Source: Bacillus cereus
GTDB taxonomy: Bacteria > Bacillota > Bacilli > Bacillales > Bacillaceae_G
NCBI RefSeq assembly: GCF_002584535.1
Contig: NZ_NUOT01000045.1
Coordinates: 72,716 to 135,196 of the forward strand
DNA: 62,481 bases
Direction of reading: 5' to 3'
The notes under the pieces are model-generated. The model saw only the letters and a list, made by a program, of their open reading frames with translations. It had not been told where the DNA came from and made no database searches. The stretch's first letter is position 1, and each line of letters starts with the position of its first letter. The translations under genes and the position numbers were made by a program. This document shows positions 35,439-44,608 of the stretch, piece after piece.

Positions 35439-35888
35439 TTACAAATTTAGATAATGCGTAGCGTGGGGGTAGGTATCACTTTTTAGGAAACCCGTGGAGA
35501 TGTAGAACTTGTCAGCCTGCTCTGTGTCTGTATAAAGTACCAAGATTTTATAATGCCTTCTTGCAACACAAATGATGGTATTTAACAGGAGTTTTCCCAG
35601 TCCATTTCTTCGATTATCCTTAGCAATATAGAATCTCCTCAATCGTCCAACCTCTTGTCCTTTTAAGGATGAGTCTATATTAAGTCCTCCAATACCAACT
35701 AACACATTTTTCTTGTTAAATACACCGTATAAGGATTCTCCGGGCTTATCAAAAGTGTTGATACCAATCTTATAATCATTAACTAGCCTTTCAAGAAAAC
35801 GAAAGCCATCTTGCTTACTTTCTTGTACTAAATGAGTGAGATCATTATAAAAGATATCTTGTATCTCTCTAACTTCAAAATCTTTCAT
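35439..35888 (-). CDS. GNAT-family N-acetyltransferase
   Basis: 149 aa acetyl-CoA-dependent acyltransferase. The acetyl-CoA-binding motif RRFYIAKDNRRNGLGKLLLN lies near 83-102, followed by the usual strand-helix (HYKILVLYTDTEQADKFY) and ending in the GF(L)KSD turn. GAGGAGG lies 6-7 nt before the ATG on the minus strand. Monocistronic; the substrate is unknown. Confidence 0.85.
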   Translation of the reverse strand: MKDFEVREIQDIFYNDLTHLVQESKQDGFRFLERLVNDYKIGINTFDKPGESLYGVFNKKNVLVGIGGLNIDSSLKGQEVGRLRRFYIAKDNRRNGLGKLLLNTIICVARRHYKILVLYTDTEQADKFYISTGFLKSDTYPHATHYLNL

Positions 35889-36071
35889 ATTTTTCCTCCT
35901 CGATAATTAAGTCTATACACTTTATTCTTGTTAGAAAAGAGTAATCCCTTTCTGTATACTCTATACACTTATAGTTGAAATTACGTCTCATTACCGGAAT
36001 TTGTTTAAAAAATATACACGCACCGATATGGTATAATGTGGATATTTAATCTTTTTGAAGGAGGGATCATA

Positions 36072-36359
36072 ATGATAAAGAGAGGACTCATTTCAGGAAT
36101 ACTTCTATTACTTTTCGTATCTGTAGAAGCTTATTTTAGTGGGGAGTGGCGTCACATTTATTATGTATGCGGAACTTTAGGGTTAATTAGCATTGGGTTA
36201 GCTTTAGCTTACTTCATTGATAGTTTAATTTTAGGTAATAAAGGAACTCTATCTTCAAAAAAGGAAACGCGTAAAATTGGCCGTATCGACCAATCAAAAG
36301 GTTTTTTAATAATGGCTATACCAAATCTTATAGCAGCATTAGTTTACATCGTTATTTAA
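36072..36359 (+). CDS. Small three-helix membrane protein, DUF5316-like
   Basis: 95 aa with three hydrophobic segments (about 5-21, 30-52 and 74-94; the first is GLISGILLLLFVSVEAYF). A polar loop rich in Lys and Arg (SSKKETRKIGRIDQSK) joins the last two. GAAGGAGGGA lies 6 nt before the ATG. The pattern resembles DUF5316 proteins of the B. cereus group, which have no known function. A perfect inverted repeat, ATGTATA-TCG-TATACAT (36359-36375), starts at the stop codon. Confidence 0.7.
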   Translation: MIKRGLISGILLLLFVSVEAYFSGEWRHIYYVCGTLGLISIGLALAYFIDSLILGNKGTLSSKKETRKIGRIDQSKGFLIMAIPNLIAALVYIVI

Positions 36360-36764
36360 TGTATATCGTATACATGTGAGGTTAACATAACGTCTTATAA
36401 TTTATCGGTAGCAAGGACAGGCTGGAATCATTGTGTTTACTTGGTTTTTTGTTTCTACACTTGTCCGACCTATATACATGATTTTATACATTGTGGAGAT
36501 GATGAGATTTTTAGGCTTATGAATATCCTGTATTAGTACAAAAATTCGTATAAATGAAAAAAGATTTTGATTTTGTTATCGAAAAGTAATAAGTATCCAC
36601 TTTGAAAATTGATAGGTGTCCCTAAGCTCGGGGCTGTAATTCGAACTAAATAGATTACCCAAGTGAAGATTATGCAAGTTAAAAATGAAAACAAGTGATA
36701 CGTGAATTATTAGGAAATAGGGTATATCATTGCTATAGCGAATATATTTTTGGAGCGAAACGCT

Positions 36765-37130
36765 ATGAAGCCGTTTTATAGTCCTAGTGACGTGGTGGAG
36801 CAATTAGGTATCCAATCACCTACATTATGTGTTAGAAAAATAGGATTACAGCTTCATAGGAAACGAGCGTGGGCATAGGAAGTATAGAAATGGCATTCCG
36901 TAAGGTTATAAACCTAAAGAATGACACAGATATGACACTAGAAAATACCACAAAGTAAATTGTATCATGGCATCAAGGTGTTGCTATTTTGAATCAACAT
37001 GAAGTTGAGCGCTATAAAGAACCGGATTTCAACGCTACAAACGATGATTCAAAATCAAAAAGAAGTCATTGAAAAACAAAATGAGTTCCTTCAGGAATTA
37101 ACCTAACGACTAACTGAGCAAGACTAGTAA
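36765..37130 (+). pseudogene. DUF3967-like MerR-type DNA-binding protein, frameshifted
   Basis: The ATG at 36765 opens MKPFYSPSDVVEQLGIQSPT, a MerR-like helix-turn-helix start. After several frame changes the sequence gives FRKVINLKNDTDMTLE, then WHQGVAI, then HEVERYKEP, TMIQNQKEVIEKQNEFLQEL. This is the order of the plasmid/phage-associated DUF3967 proteins of B. cereus: N-terminal HTH, then coiled coil. At least three shifts or stops make it a pseudogene. The preceding 36376-36764 shows nothing I can support. Confidence 0.6.
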
Positions 37131-37187
37131 TTCATACAAATTGAATTTTGATTAATTAAGGAGTGAATTGAAATAGGAAGATACCCA

Positions 37188-37481
37188 GTGATTACAATAA
37201 TAAAAGAATTAGATAATAGCGAATATGCGATTTATAGTTTTGGTCCTACTATTGATATTTGTGAGCAATACCCAGAAAGGTATGAAAGATGGCGTTTTAA
37301 GATTTTGAAAGATAAAATAACCTTTGAAGAAGGCTATGTTTTACTTGATGATATGCCTAAAGAACATTTCCAATTATTTTACAAGTGCGCCTTTAAGGTA
37401 TATAAGCAAGTTGAAGAATGTTGTGGAATGGAGAATTTTAAAAATATTGATTTACCAGATCAAATTTCATTTATCATTTAA
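37188..37481 (+). CDS. Hypothetical 97-residue protein
   Basis: 97 aa from the GTG at 37188 with AGGAAG about 8 nt upstream. Soluble and acidic, with three cysteines, two adjacent (EECCGM). No family is recognised. The size and setting among toxin and immunity relics would fit an immunity-type protein, but nothing in the sequence proves it. The following 37482-37870 is non-coding apart from a short hydrophobic open piece near 37600-37780 without a start. Confidence 0.5.
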   Translation: MITIIKELDNSEYAIYSFGPTIDICEQYPERYERWRFKILKDKITFEEGYVLLDDMPKEHFQLFYKCAFKVYKQVEECCGMENFKNIDLPDQISFII

Positions 37482-37871
37482 AATTTATTAGGATAGATTG
37501 TATTTTATTGAAACATTGATTGACAAGTATCATATAAAGGGAATCACCTTCATTTTATCACTCAATTGAATGTAGAAGGTTTCTTCAGTCAAAGAATTCT
37601 AATTCTCTATCATCAGTTTGCTGTTTGTTACCGTAATACATGGCCTATTACATTTTGAAAATATCAATACAATACCTAATATTTTTATTTTATCCATATC
37701 AAATCTTGCTTTAGCAGAACATGTTCGAAAAGAGCTTATGTTAGATTTACGTAAAATCCCCATCATGCTTGAAATATAAGTTGGCCGTGAAATTTACAAT
37801 AAATAAAAATACTTATTATCAGTGTAGGATATTCGAAATGATTAGCTTATTCACTAGAATCTTTGTGATTT

Positions 37872-37915
37872 AAACCATAACTTCGCCACTTGGGCAAGGT
37901 TATGGTTCCTTTTAA
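37872..37915. terminator. Hairpin before the VOC gene end
   Basis: AACCATAAC (37873-37881) pairs with GTTATGGTT (37899-37907), followed by CCTTTTAAAA. It is a likely terminator for transcription from either side. Confidence 0.6.
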
Positions 37916-37949
37916 AATTATTTTGCGGGATTTGAGTCAAAAATCAAAT

Positions 37950-38411
37950 TTATTCTTCACTCACCAAACTTTCCCACTCACTTAAATACATGACTTCTTG
38001 TTTTACTTTTTTCTTTTCGGGAAGTAAACACAGAAATTCTAAAGAATTGCCGTCAGGATCATAAAAATAAAGATTTGCAGTAGGTGTCCAGGTATGAACC
38101 ATAGACTCGGAAGGTTCAAGACCAAAAGCGGCCCTTGGATTTATTCCTTTATTAAGAAGCCATTCTCTTGCATGAATGATTTCTTCATAGTTAACCTTGA
38201 ATGCAAAGTGACTTGTATGGAATGCTTCTTCTGATACCTCCCAAACGCCCAGCATTTGTTCCTTCTTATTTTCTTTATCAAACCAAAAGAATGCTACACG
38301 ACGTTCTTCAATAGTGCGAGCATGAAATAATCCAAGTTTAGTATAAAACTCTTTTGCTACTTCTAAATTTTTTGTTTTAACATGTGTTTCATATAAAGTA
38401 CCTGGAAACAA
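37950..38411 (-). CDS. VOC-superfamily (glyoxalase/fosfomycin-resistance fold) protein
   Basis: 153 aa, with two beta-alpha-beta-beta-beta modules. The N-terminal metal-ligand region is YETHVKTKNLEVAKEFYTKL (His10), a second part is HTSHFAFKVNYEEI, and the C-terminal LYFYDPDGNSLEFLCLLPE carries the final acidic ligand. The TTG at 38411 is used since GGAGGGG lies 6-7 nt upstream; the nearer ATG is out of frame. Likely a metal-dependent lyase or isomerase, or a resistance protein; the substrate is unknown. Confidence 0.85.
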   Translation of the reverse strand: MFPGTLYETHVKTKNLEVAKEFYTKLGLFHARTIEERRVAFFWFDKENKKEQMLGVWEVSEEAFHTSHFAFKVNYEEIIHAREWLLNKGINPRAAFGLEPSESMVHTWTPTANLYFYDPDGNSLEFLCLLPEKKKVKQEVMYLSEWESLVSEE

Positions 38412-38595
38412 AGCATACCCCTCCTTTATATTTTTAGAAATTCTTACTATAAAGCCTATTTTAATAAACTAGAAATAGAAGTGATATCGTATTTTCTTAA
38501 AATGTTTTTTCAATTTTGTAGCCTTAATGTTGAACAAAAAAGTTCTCTTCATTATCCGCGCTGAGTTCAATAGGGAACCCTAGATATATATTGGG

Positions 38596-38630
38596 AAGCA
38601 TAAGTTGGGCAAAACGGCCATCTTATGCTT
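38596..38630. repeat. Inverted repeat upstream of the helicase gene
   Basis: AAGCATAAG (38596-38604) and CTTATGCTT (38622-38630) form a 9-bp stem 57 bp before the promoter. There is no U tract; possibly an old terminator. Confidence 0.45.
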
Positions 38631-38686
38631 ATTGTTACAAAATAATTGAAAGAAAAGGAATTGTATTAAATAATTTAATTATAATT

Positions 38687-38695
38687 TGGTATAAT
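38687..38695 (+). promoter_or_regulatory. Extended -10 promoter of the helicase gene
   Basis: TGGTATAAT is a TGn-extended -10 box 31 bp before the ATG at 38727. No good -35 box is seen at the right distance, consistent with an extended -10 promoter. Confidence 0.55.
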
Positions 38696-38726
38696 TTAGG
38701 AAAATCCAGCTGCTAGGGGGCCAATA

Positions 38727-41561
38727 ATGAAAGGGTTAAAGAAAATATTACCGTTCTTTTTTCAAAACAAAAGGAAAGATACAGATAAAGAGAATACGAA
38801 TTATAAAGAGACGGCAACAAAAACACTTAACTATTTTATTGAATTAGAGCATTTCAATTTCATGAATTGCGATAAAGAGTCTATAACTTTGCATTCATTT
38901 AAAAGTTTTTTTCATAAAGAACCTAATATTCATATACCGGATTTTGTCAATCCTAATGGAACTCCACATCAGGATATGCAAATATTTCTTCAAAAAAAAG
39001 GAAATAGCGCAAAAGGAAAATATCTTGCAGATAATAATGCATCATTATTTTATTTACCAGTAGCAAAAAATGAAGTATTAAGGCATTTCTCGAATGAATC
39101 AAAGCAAAAAACAAGTTTTACTGATTTCCAAAAGGACCCGAATAGTTTTTTGATTCATATTCAACTAAATCAGATGCTTAAGCTAATCCCTGATACCCCG
39201 CTCGAATCTAGTGTGGTGGTTAGTCCGATTGTGAAGTACTTTCTACGTACAGGTAAGAGTCTGAAGGAGCTAGAATCAGATTTATTTAATACGATTTCAT
39301 CTGTAATTGAAAGTGATAATTATGGAAAAAAAGACAAAACGCTTGAATTTATCGGGTCAAAAGAACAAGATTCTTTAGAAAAAGACATTAATTATATACA
39401 TATCAGATTTAAAAATTGGGAAGAGCTGACCAAAAATATTCAAAGTACATTACAATCATATATTTCAAAGAGACATTTCGATAAAGATGGTGTATTTCGG
39501 TTTTGCAGTGAAAAAGAATATGAGAAATATGTACGTTTAACATATAAAGAACATGTAGGCGTAAACAGCTTTTATATAAATGATTTAGAAAAAGTAAAAT
39601 ATGAAATTAAAGATAGCTCCGTTGGTAAAGCTTTAGAAACCTATTTATCTTTAAGTAACTGGGAGGTATTAAAAAACTCAGGGGAAAGAGTGGATTTATT
39701 TAAGAATGAAAGTATAAGTGAAATGAAGAACGTATTACGAAAAATACCTATTACGAGATGGCCCTCGGAATTTCCATTAGGACTTATGCAGCAGGTTGCT
39801 TTAAATCTTATTATTGCAAAATCAAAAGAAGAGAATGGCTTTATTTTTTCTGTTAATGGGCCACCGGGAACAGGTAAAACGACGTTGTTAAAAGATGTAT
39901 TTGCAAATATTATATTTGAAAAAGTAAAGTTTCTAAAAGAAGCCACAGATCTATTCTCAAAAGTGCAATTTGCGGAGGGACAAGAAGATTATTATTATTC
40001 CTTTCACCCTAAACTTAAGGAATATCGTATTTTAGTAACATCTAATAATAATTCTGCAGTTGAAAATATAAGTGTAGATTTACCAAAGGATAAGGATTTA
40101 CTGAAGAACGGTTATCAATTTTTAGGATTCGACAAAGAGAAAAAATGTTGGGGGAAAATTTCTGCGGCAATGGGGAAAACTGCAAATATAAAGGAATACT
40201 TCACTACAATTACAGAAGATTTACAGCGTGTTGGTGATTTAGAGCATGAAAACGTATATTCATTTACACAATTAGAACAAAATGTGCTGAAAAAGATAGC
40301 TACGGCAGAAGAGAATGATGTCTGTCATAATGTTAATGAAAAGAAATGGCAAACATCTGAGGAACAATTTGTGAATATCGACGGTGAAAACAAAGATGAG
40401 CAGATGAATTGCGAGCGGAGCAAACTTTTTGCAAAGTTAATGAGTGAGTATAATGATTTTTTAATTGCAAATCAGGACAAGATTGAAAAGAACTTATCTT
40501 TAGCAAAAACCTATTTTTTAGGCGGTAAAGAAAAAGGAAATCTTGATTCCCAAATTAACGAAGCCAAAAGAGACAATTTCATTCAAGCTATGTTTGATAC
40601 TGTGTTTTTACTCACTCCAATTCTCTCTTCAACATTTGCTTCCATTGCAAGGTTTTTAAAAGATTTAAAGACGGAGGATATAGGTTGGTTGTTTATTGAT
40701 GAAGCAGGCCAAGCTACTCCCCAATCTGCAATAGGTGCGATTTGGCGTTCAAGGAATGTTGTTGTTGTAGGAGATCCCTTGCAAATTCCTCCTGTCGTTA
40801 CATTAAGTGATGACCAACTTAAACTAATTGCAAATGACAGTGCTGGAATAAATGAGCAATATAATTTCTTTTATCGTTTAACTAGAAATGAAGTGAGTGT
40901 TCAAGAGTTTGCTGATCTTAATAATAGATATGGAGGCGAGATGATTGACTCAAATCAGAATAAAACATGGCTAGGGTCACCTCTGCGTGTTCATAGAAGA
41001 TGTAAAAATCCAATGTTTTCAATATGTAATGAAACAACGTATCAAGGTAAAATGTTCTACGGATTAACGGATACTAAGAGTAAAGAAAGTAAGCCTCAAT
41101 ATGTTAGCCAATGGTTAGATATAGGTGGGAAAACATATGGGACAGGAAATCACTTTATTCCCGAGCAAGGTGAAAAAGCAATTGAAATTGCAAAAAAATT
41201 CTCGCAAGATAACCCAGATAAATCTTGCTATATTATTTCACCTTTTGTAAGTGTTGTTCAAAAATTAAAGCAACTCAAACAACAAAAACTACCTGGGAAA
41301 GAGTATGGAAATATTGAAATTGGGACCGTGCACACCTTTCAAGGGAAAGAGGCACCAATGGTTATTTTTGTATTAGGGGTAGATGATCAAAAACAAGGTC
41401 CACTAAAATGGGCTTCTAGTACGCCAAATTTACTCAATGTTGCAGCAAGTAGAGCAAAAGAGGTATTCGTAGTGATTGGGAATGCAGAAAGTTGGGGGAA
41501 ACAAGAGTATTTTGACATTGCTTATCGATATTTAACAAAAGAGTTAGTTGAATTAAAATGA
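38727..41561 (+). CDS. Large solitary SF1 (UPF1/COG1112-like) helicase, possible defence gene
   Basis: 944 aa. Residues 1-345 match no domain I can name. The helicase core follows: Walker A VNGPPGTGKTTLLKD (GPPGTGKT at 378-385), a large mixed insertion (about 400-620), Walker B FIDEAGQA (DEAG at 658-661), motif III VVVGDPLQIPPVV near 671-683, and the C-terminal lobe with GTVHTFQGKEAPMVIFVLG near 864-882 and the motif VI region NVAASRAKEVFVVIG near 910-924. This is a UPF1-like SF1B DNA/RNA helicase. AGGGGGCC lies before the ATG. It stands alone, between a VOC enzyme and small genes, in a region full of phage and toxin relics. Related helicases occur in anti-phage systems; a DNA-repair or RNA role is the alternative. 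The gene is intact. Confidence 0.82.
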   Translation: MKGLKKILPFFFQNKRKDTDKENTNYKETATKTLNYFIELEHFNFMNCDKESITLHSFKSFFHKEPNIHIPDFVNPNGTPHQDMQIFLQKKGNSAKGKYLADNNASLFYLPVAKNEVLRHFSNESKQKTSFTDFQKDPNSFLIHIQLNQMLKLIPDTPLESSVVVSPIVKYFLRTGKSLKELESDLFNTISSVIESDNYGKKDKTLEFIGSKEQDSLEKDINYIHIRFKNWEELTKNIQSTLQSYISKRHFDKDGVFRFCSEKEYEKYVRLTYKEHVGVNSFYINDLEKVKYEIKDSSVGKALETYLSLSNWEVLKNSGERVDLFKNESISEMKNVLRKIPITRWPSEFPLGLMQQVALNLIIAKSKEENGFIFSVNGPPGTGKTTLLKDVFANIIFEKVKFLKEATDLFSKVQFAEGQEDYYYSFHPKLKEYRILVTSNNNSAVENISVDLPKDKDLLKNGYQFLGFDKEKKCWGKISAAMGKTANIKEYFTTITEDLQRVGDLEHENVYSFTQLEQNVLKKIATAEENDVCHNVNEKKWQTSEEQFVNIDGENKDEQMNCERSKLFAKLMSEYNDFLIANQDKIEKNLSLAKTYFLGGKEKGNLDSQINEAKRDNFIQAMFDTVFLLTPILSSTFASIARFLKDLKTEDIGWLFIDEAGQATPQSAIGAIWRSRNVVVVGDPLQIPPVVTLSDDQLKLIANDSAGINEQYNFFYRLTRNEVSVQEFADLNNRYGGEMIDSNQNKTWLGSPLRVHRRCKNPMFSICNETTYQGKMFYGLTDTKSKESKPQYVSQWLDIGGKTYGTGNHFIPEQGEKAIEIAKKFSQDNPDKSCYIISPFVSVVQKLKQLKQQKLPGKEYGNIEIGTVHTFQGKEAPMVIFVLGVDDQKQGPLKWASSTPNLLNVAASRAKEVFVVIGNAESWGKQEYFDIAYRYLTKELVELK

Positions 41562-41590
41562 AATAGATAATCTCATGAATTGTTTGATGT

Positions 41591-41626
41591 AGGAGCTGTA
41601 ATGGTAAATTTACAGTTCCTTTTTTG
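41591..41626 (+). terminator. Terminator of the helicase gene
   Basis: AGGAGCTGTAA (41591-41601) pairs with TTACAGTTCCT (41610-41620), followed by six T. Confidence 0.85.
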
Positions 41627-41637
41627 TTTTTAATTCA

Positions 41638-41895
41638 GTGACAACGTTCATTGTTACAATCACATTATTTTTGGCTCTTTTTGTTATAGGCCCAATAGCT
41701 ACAAAACGAAAAGAAGAGCACGATAGATTGGAAAAGGAATTGTTAGAACAACAAGGGGTATTAGAGCAAGAAATTAAGAAGCAAGCAGTTGGTGATATAC
41801 CGGAAGTGAAGGAAAATAAAATGAAGATCAATAAGAGACCTAAGCTAAAAACAACTTTTGAAATAAATTTATTCGTTTATGGAATTCGAATATAA
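41638..41895 (+). CDS. Small single-span membrane protein, possibly 5'-truncated
   Basis: 85 aa from a GTG at 41638: one hydrophobic segment (TFIVTITLFLALFVIGPI, about 3-20), then a charged coiled-coil-like stretch (KRKEEHDRLEKELLEQQG). There is no ribosome binding site, and the start lies 12 bp after the terminator T run, so the true 5' end may have been lost. Function unknown. Confidence 0.4.
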   Translation: MTTFIVTITLFLALFVIGPIATKRKEEHDRLEKELLEQQGVLEQEIKKQAVGDIPEVKENKMKINKRPKLKTTFEINLFVYGIRI

Positions 41896-41933
41896 CTAAT
41901 TGTAAAAATATGAAAATAAGTTCTTGCATTATA

Positions 41934-41981
41934 TTTACAATGGAAATAAATAGCAATATAATTTGATTGATTAATCAATCA
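41934..41981 (+). promoter_or_regulatory. Promoter plus 18-bp palindromic operator of the TetR-MFS operon
   Basis: -35 TTTACA (41934-41939), 17-bp spacer, -10 TATAAT (41957-41962). A perfect 18-bp palindrome, TGATTGATTAATCAATCA (41964-41981), begins 2 bp later over the transcription start. It is the probable binding site of the TetR protein encoded next. Confidence 0.75.
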
Positions 41982-42004
41982 TTTATTATGAAAGGGGTAT
42001 CTAA

Positions 42005-42613
42005 ATGGCACCTGGACTTACTAAAGATGAAAAAATGAAAAGAAAAAGATCTACTATCTTAAACGCCGCAATTAAATTATTTAGTGTGAATGGTTTTGCA
42101 GAGACAAAAGTTGCCGAAATAGCAAAAGAAGCAGGAGTTAGCTTTGGTACTGTATTTACGTATTTTGATTCAAAAGAATCACTTTATGAATCAGCGATTT
42201 TAGAGCCATTGGAGGAAATTAGACCATATTTTACTGAGATAGAAAAACACTTTAAAGGTAAACCTTTTGAAGTTGTGAGGGAAATGATAGATTGCCATGT
42301 ACAACTTTTTTCAATGAGAAGTGAATACCTACGTCTAATTCAGCAGGTTCTTGCGAGACCTGATCGCTTTCCAAAACTTTTTAAAGAACTAGACGATTTC
42401 GTAAATGTATTTATAGACTGTATTCATCCAGTTATTGAAGCAGGACAAAGACTGGGTTACTTTTATGAAGAATCACCTTCATTAATTGCTAGGTCGTACT
42501 TATCCATCTTAAACGGAATGCGTTTAACGTTTATTGATGAATATGCAAACATGATGTGGAAGGATATAACGATACAAGCCCTGAGATTATTTGGACCTAT
42601 CTCGAATAAATAA
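42005..42613 (+). CDS. TetR-family repressor of the MFS efflux gene
   Basis: 202 aa. The helix-turn-helix spans about 15-60 (ILNAAIKLFSVNGFAETKVA, then GVSFGTVFTYFDSKESLYE). A helical ligand-binding domain follows. GAAAGGGG lies 7-8 nt before the ATG. It precedes the MFS transporter by 12 bp, and the palindrome at its own promoter suggests it represses both genes until a drug or metabolite is bound. Confidence 0.9.
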   Translation: MAPGLTKDEKMKRKRSTILNAAIKLFSVNGFAETKVAEIAKEAGVSFGTVFTYFDSKESLYESAILEPLEEIRPYFTEIEKHFKGKPFEVVREMIDCHVQLFSMRSEYLRLIQQVLARPDRFPKLFKELDDFVNVFIDCIHPVIEAGQRLGYFYEESPSLIARSYLSILNGMRLTFIDEYANMMWKDITIQALRLFGPISNK

Positions 42614-42625
42614 GGAGTGACTTAT

Positions 42626-43912
42626 ATGAAATTGAGGGATATCCATCCCAACATCAAACTTCGCCTAGCCATGCAATTTCTAGGCAGCCTGATTTCTATG
42701 GCCGTTATACCTTTTCTGGCAATCTATTTTTCTCAGAAAATCGGAGCCACTGAAACGGGTATTATCCTTATAATAATTGTGATTAGTGGAGTCATTGGAG
42801 GCTTTATCGGGGGGCATGTCTCAGACAAAATAGGTCGGAGAAAAATAATGATTTATTCTGAAATTGGTATATTGCTTTCGTATCTGTTTATAGCACTTTG
42901 TAATTCCCCCTGGTTTAACCTTCCTTATATTTCCGCAGCATTCTTTATCATCAATATGTTTTGTGGGGGAATGTTTCAGCCAGCAGCACAAGCTATGATC
43001 ATTGATGTTACTAATTCTGAATCGAGAAAGCTTGTATTTACAATTAGCTACTGGTTGGGGAATTTATCAACTGCTATTGGAGGAATCATTGGAGCTTTTC
43101 TTTTTAAAAACTACTTGTTTGAGTTATTTATTGGGATTTCACTCATCTCTTTGTTATCTGTCTTCATGACCGTATTCTTCATCACAGAAACCTATACACC
43201 GGAACCTTCATCTAAGTCTTCTAATTATAAGAAAAAATTTTCATCAATAGAGATGCTTCAAACCTATTTAATCGTTTTAAAAGATAAGCTGTTTATGTTT
43301 TATATTTTCGGAGCGATCTTAATCTTTTCCTTGGAACAGTCTTTAACAAACTATATTGGGATTCGTCTTGAAAAGGATATACCCCATCATTCAGCTTCAT
43401 TGTTTGGAATAGACTTCATGCTTGATGGCACGAAGATACTGGGTTTTCTCCGAACTGAGAATACACTTCTTGTAGTTCTCTTATCAAGTGTTGTATTATT
43501 CTTATTTAAAAAGCGGAGTGATCGCTGGACTTTAGTTACAGGGATGTTGATCTTTTCTATATGTTTTAGTGTTTTTGCTTTTACAAATAGCGTAGTATTT
43601 CTTTTTATTGCCATGTTTATTGGGACAATTGGTGAACTGATGTATGTTCCTATTAAACAGGCGATGATAGGGGAACTTGCACCACCTAACGCTCGTAGTA
43701 CCTATATGGCTTTTAATAGCTTGACTTTCTACGGAGCAATGATTGTATCTTCATTGTTGATCATCGTTGGAGAGTGGATTCGCCCCATATATATGGGGGG
43801 ATTGCTTCTTATTCTAGGATTAACTGGTACATTTTTGTACTACATAATAACAAAAACGTTAGACTCTAAAGTTAGTGAAAATAATGAAGGAAAAGTACCT
43901 GTTTCTTATTAA
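42626..43912 (+). CDS. MFS multidrug-type efflux transporter
   Basis: 428 aa with about twelve membrane segments. The loop 2-3 motif GGHVSDKIGRRKIMIYSE (near 64-81) is the classical MFS signature G-x3-D-x2-G-R-R. A longer central loop (about 190-215) separates the two halves. The ATG at 42626 is chosen because AAGGAGTG lies 7-8 nt upstream. With the TetR gene it forms a drug-responsive efflux operon; the substrate is unknown. Confidence 0.9.
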   Translation: MKLRDIHPNIKLRLAMQFLGSLISMAVIPFLAIYFSQKIGATETGIILIIIVISGVIGGFIGGHVSDKIGRRKIMIYSEIGILLSYLFIALCNSPWFNLPYISAAFFIINMFCGGMFQPAAQAMIIDVTNSESRKLVFTISYWLGNLSTAIGGIIGAFLFKNYLFELFIGISLISLLSVFMTVFFITETYTPEPSSKSSNYKKKFSSIEMLQTYLIVLKDKLFMFYIFGAILIFSLEQSLTNYIGIRLEKDIPHHSASLFGIDFMLDGTKILGFLRTENTLLVVLLSSVVLFLFKKRSDRWTLVTGMLIFSICFSVFAFTNSVVFLFIAMFIGTIGELMYVPIKQAMIGELAPPNARSTYMAFNSLTFYGAMIVSSLLIIVGEWIRPIYMGGLLLILGLTGTFLYYIITKTLDSKVSENNEGKVPVSY

Positions 43913-44049
43913 AGGATTGTTTTTCCACTAATACATGAAAAGAACCTAACTAGAAAACGATTTTCCGTAATTGGGTGTGATTGTGGAGTAACACAGGCAG
44001 AAAATAATCAAACTTTTTTATAAAACCGAAACATAAACTTGTTGAATAG

Positions 44050-44089
44050 GAATCCATTTTGAACAATTTTTTTCAAAATGGATTCATTT
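44050..44089. terminator. Terminator after the MFS gene
   Basis: A 14-bp stem, GAATCCATTTTGAA (44050-44063) with TTCAAAATGGATTC (44072-44085), is followed by ATTTTAT. Confidence 0.8.
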
Positions 44090-44162
44090 TATCTATCATA
44101 GAATACGGGTTAACACGATATTTTTAATGGTAGAAATTTCATTGTGGATAAAAGGAGTAATT

Positions 44163-44545
44163 ATGTTGAAAATCATTAAAAGTACAATTTTATTTGTTCT
44201 ATGTTTAGTAGTTCTTAGTGGTTGTTTTACTATAGAGGGAAAAGTTGTTGGGGGGAAAGTAAAAAGTTCTTCAAATAGAATATTGGGAGACTATAGAAAG
44301 TTTACCGGTTCTGCAAGTCGAGATATGGAAGTTAAAAAGGGTGAGAATTGGGTATTTTCTTTTGATGAAACAACAAAGAAAGGAACAATAACTGCCTATG
44401 TTGTGGATTCAAATGATAATACAATACTAGAATTTAATAATGTGAAAGAGGAAAAAATATTAAAGTAACTAAAGATGATACATATAAAGTTAAAATTAAA
44501 ACGGAAGAACATGGTGGGGAATTTATAATGTCATGGAAAAAATAA
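44163..44545 (+). pseudogene. Small lipoprotein with a 3' frameshift
   Basis: ATG 44163 with AAAGGAG upstream. The signal peptide ends in the lipobox LSGC (VVLSGCFTIEG), followed by a polar domain. The frame stops at 44466-44468, but after loss of one base near 44462 the other frame continues (VTKDDTYKVKIKTEEHGGEF) to a TAA at 44543-44545. The intact protein would be about 127 aa; the present product lacks the last 26 residues. Function unknown. Confidence 0.65.
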
Positions 44546-44608
44546 CAGTAGTTTTTCAAACGATCTTATTGTTATATTTTTTAGTATAGTGAGGTATCTT
44601 ACATCAAG

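Noticed and set aside
37600-37782. Hydrophobic open frame ending in a TAA near 37780
   Set aside because: No start or ribosome binding site; may be a gene tail, but nothing identifies it.
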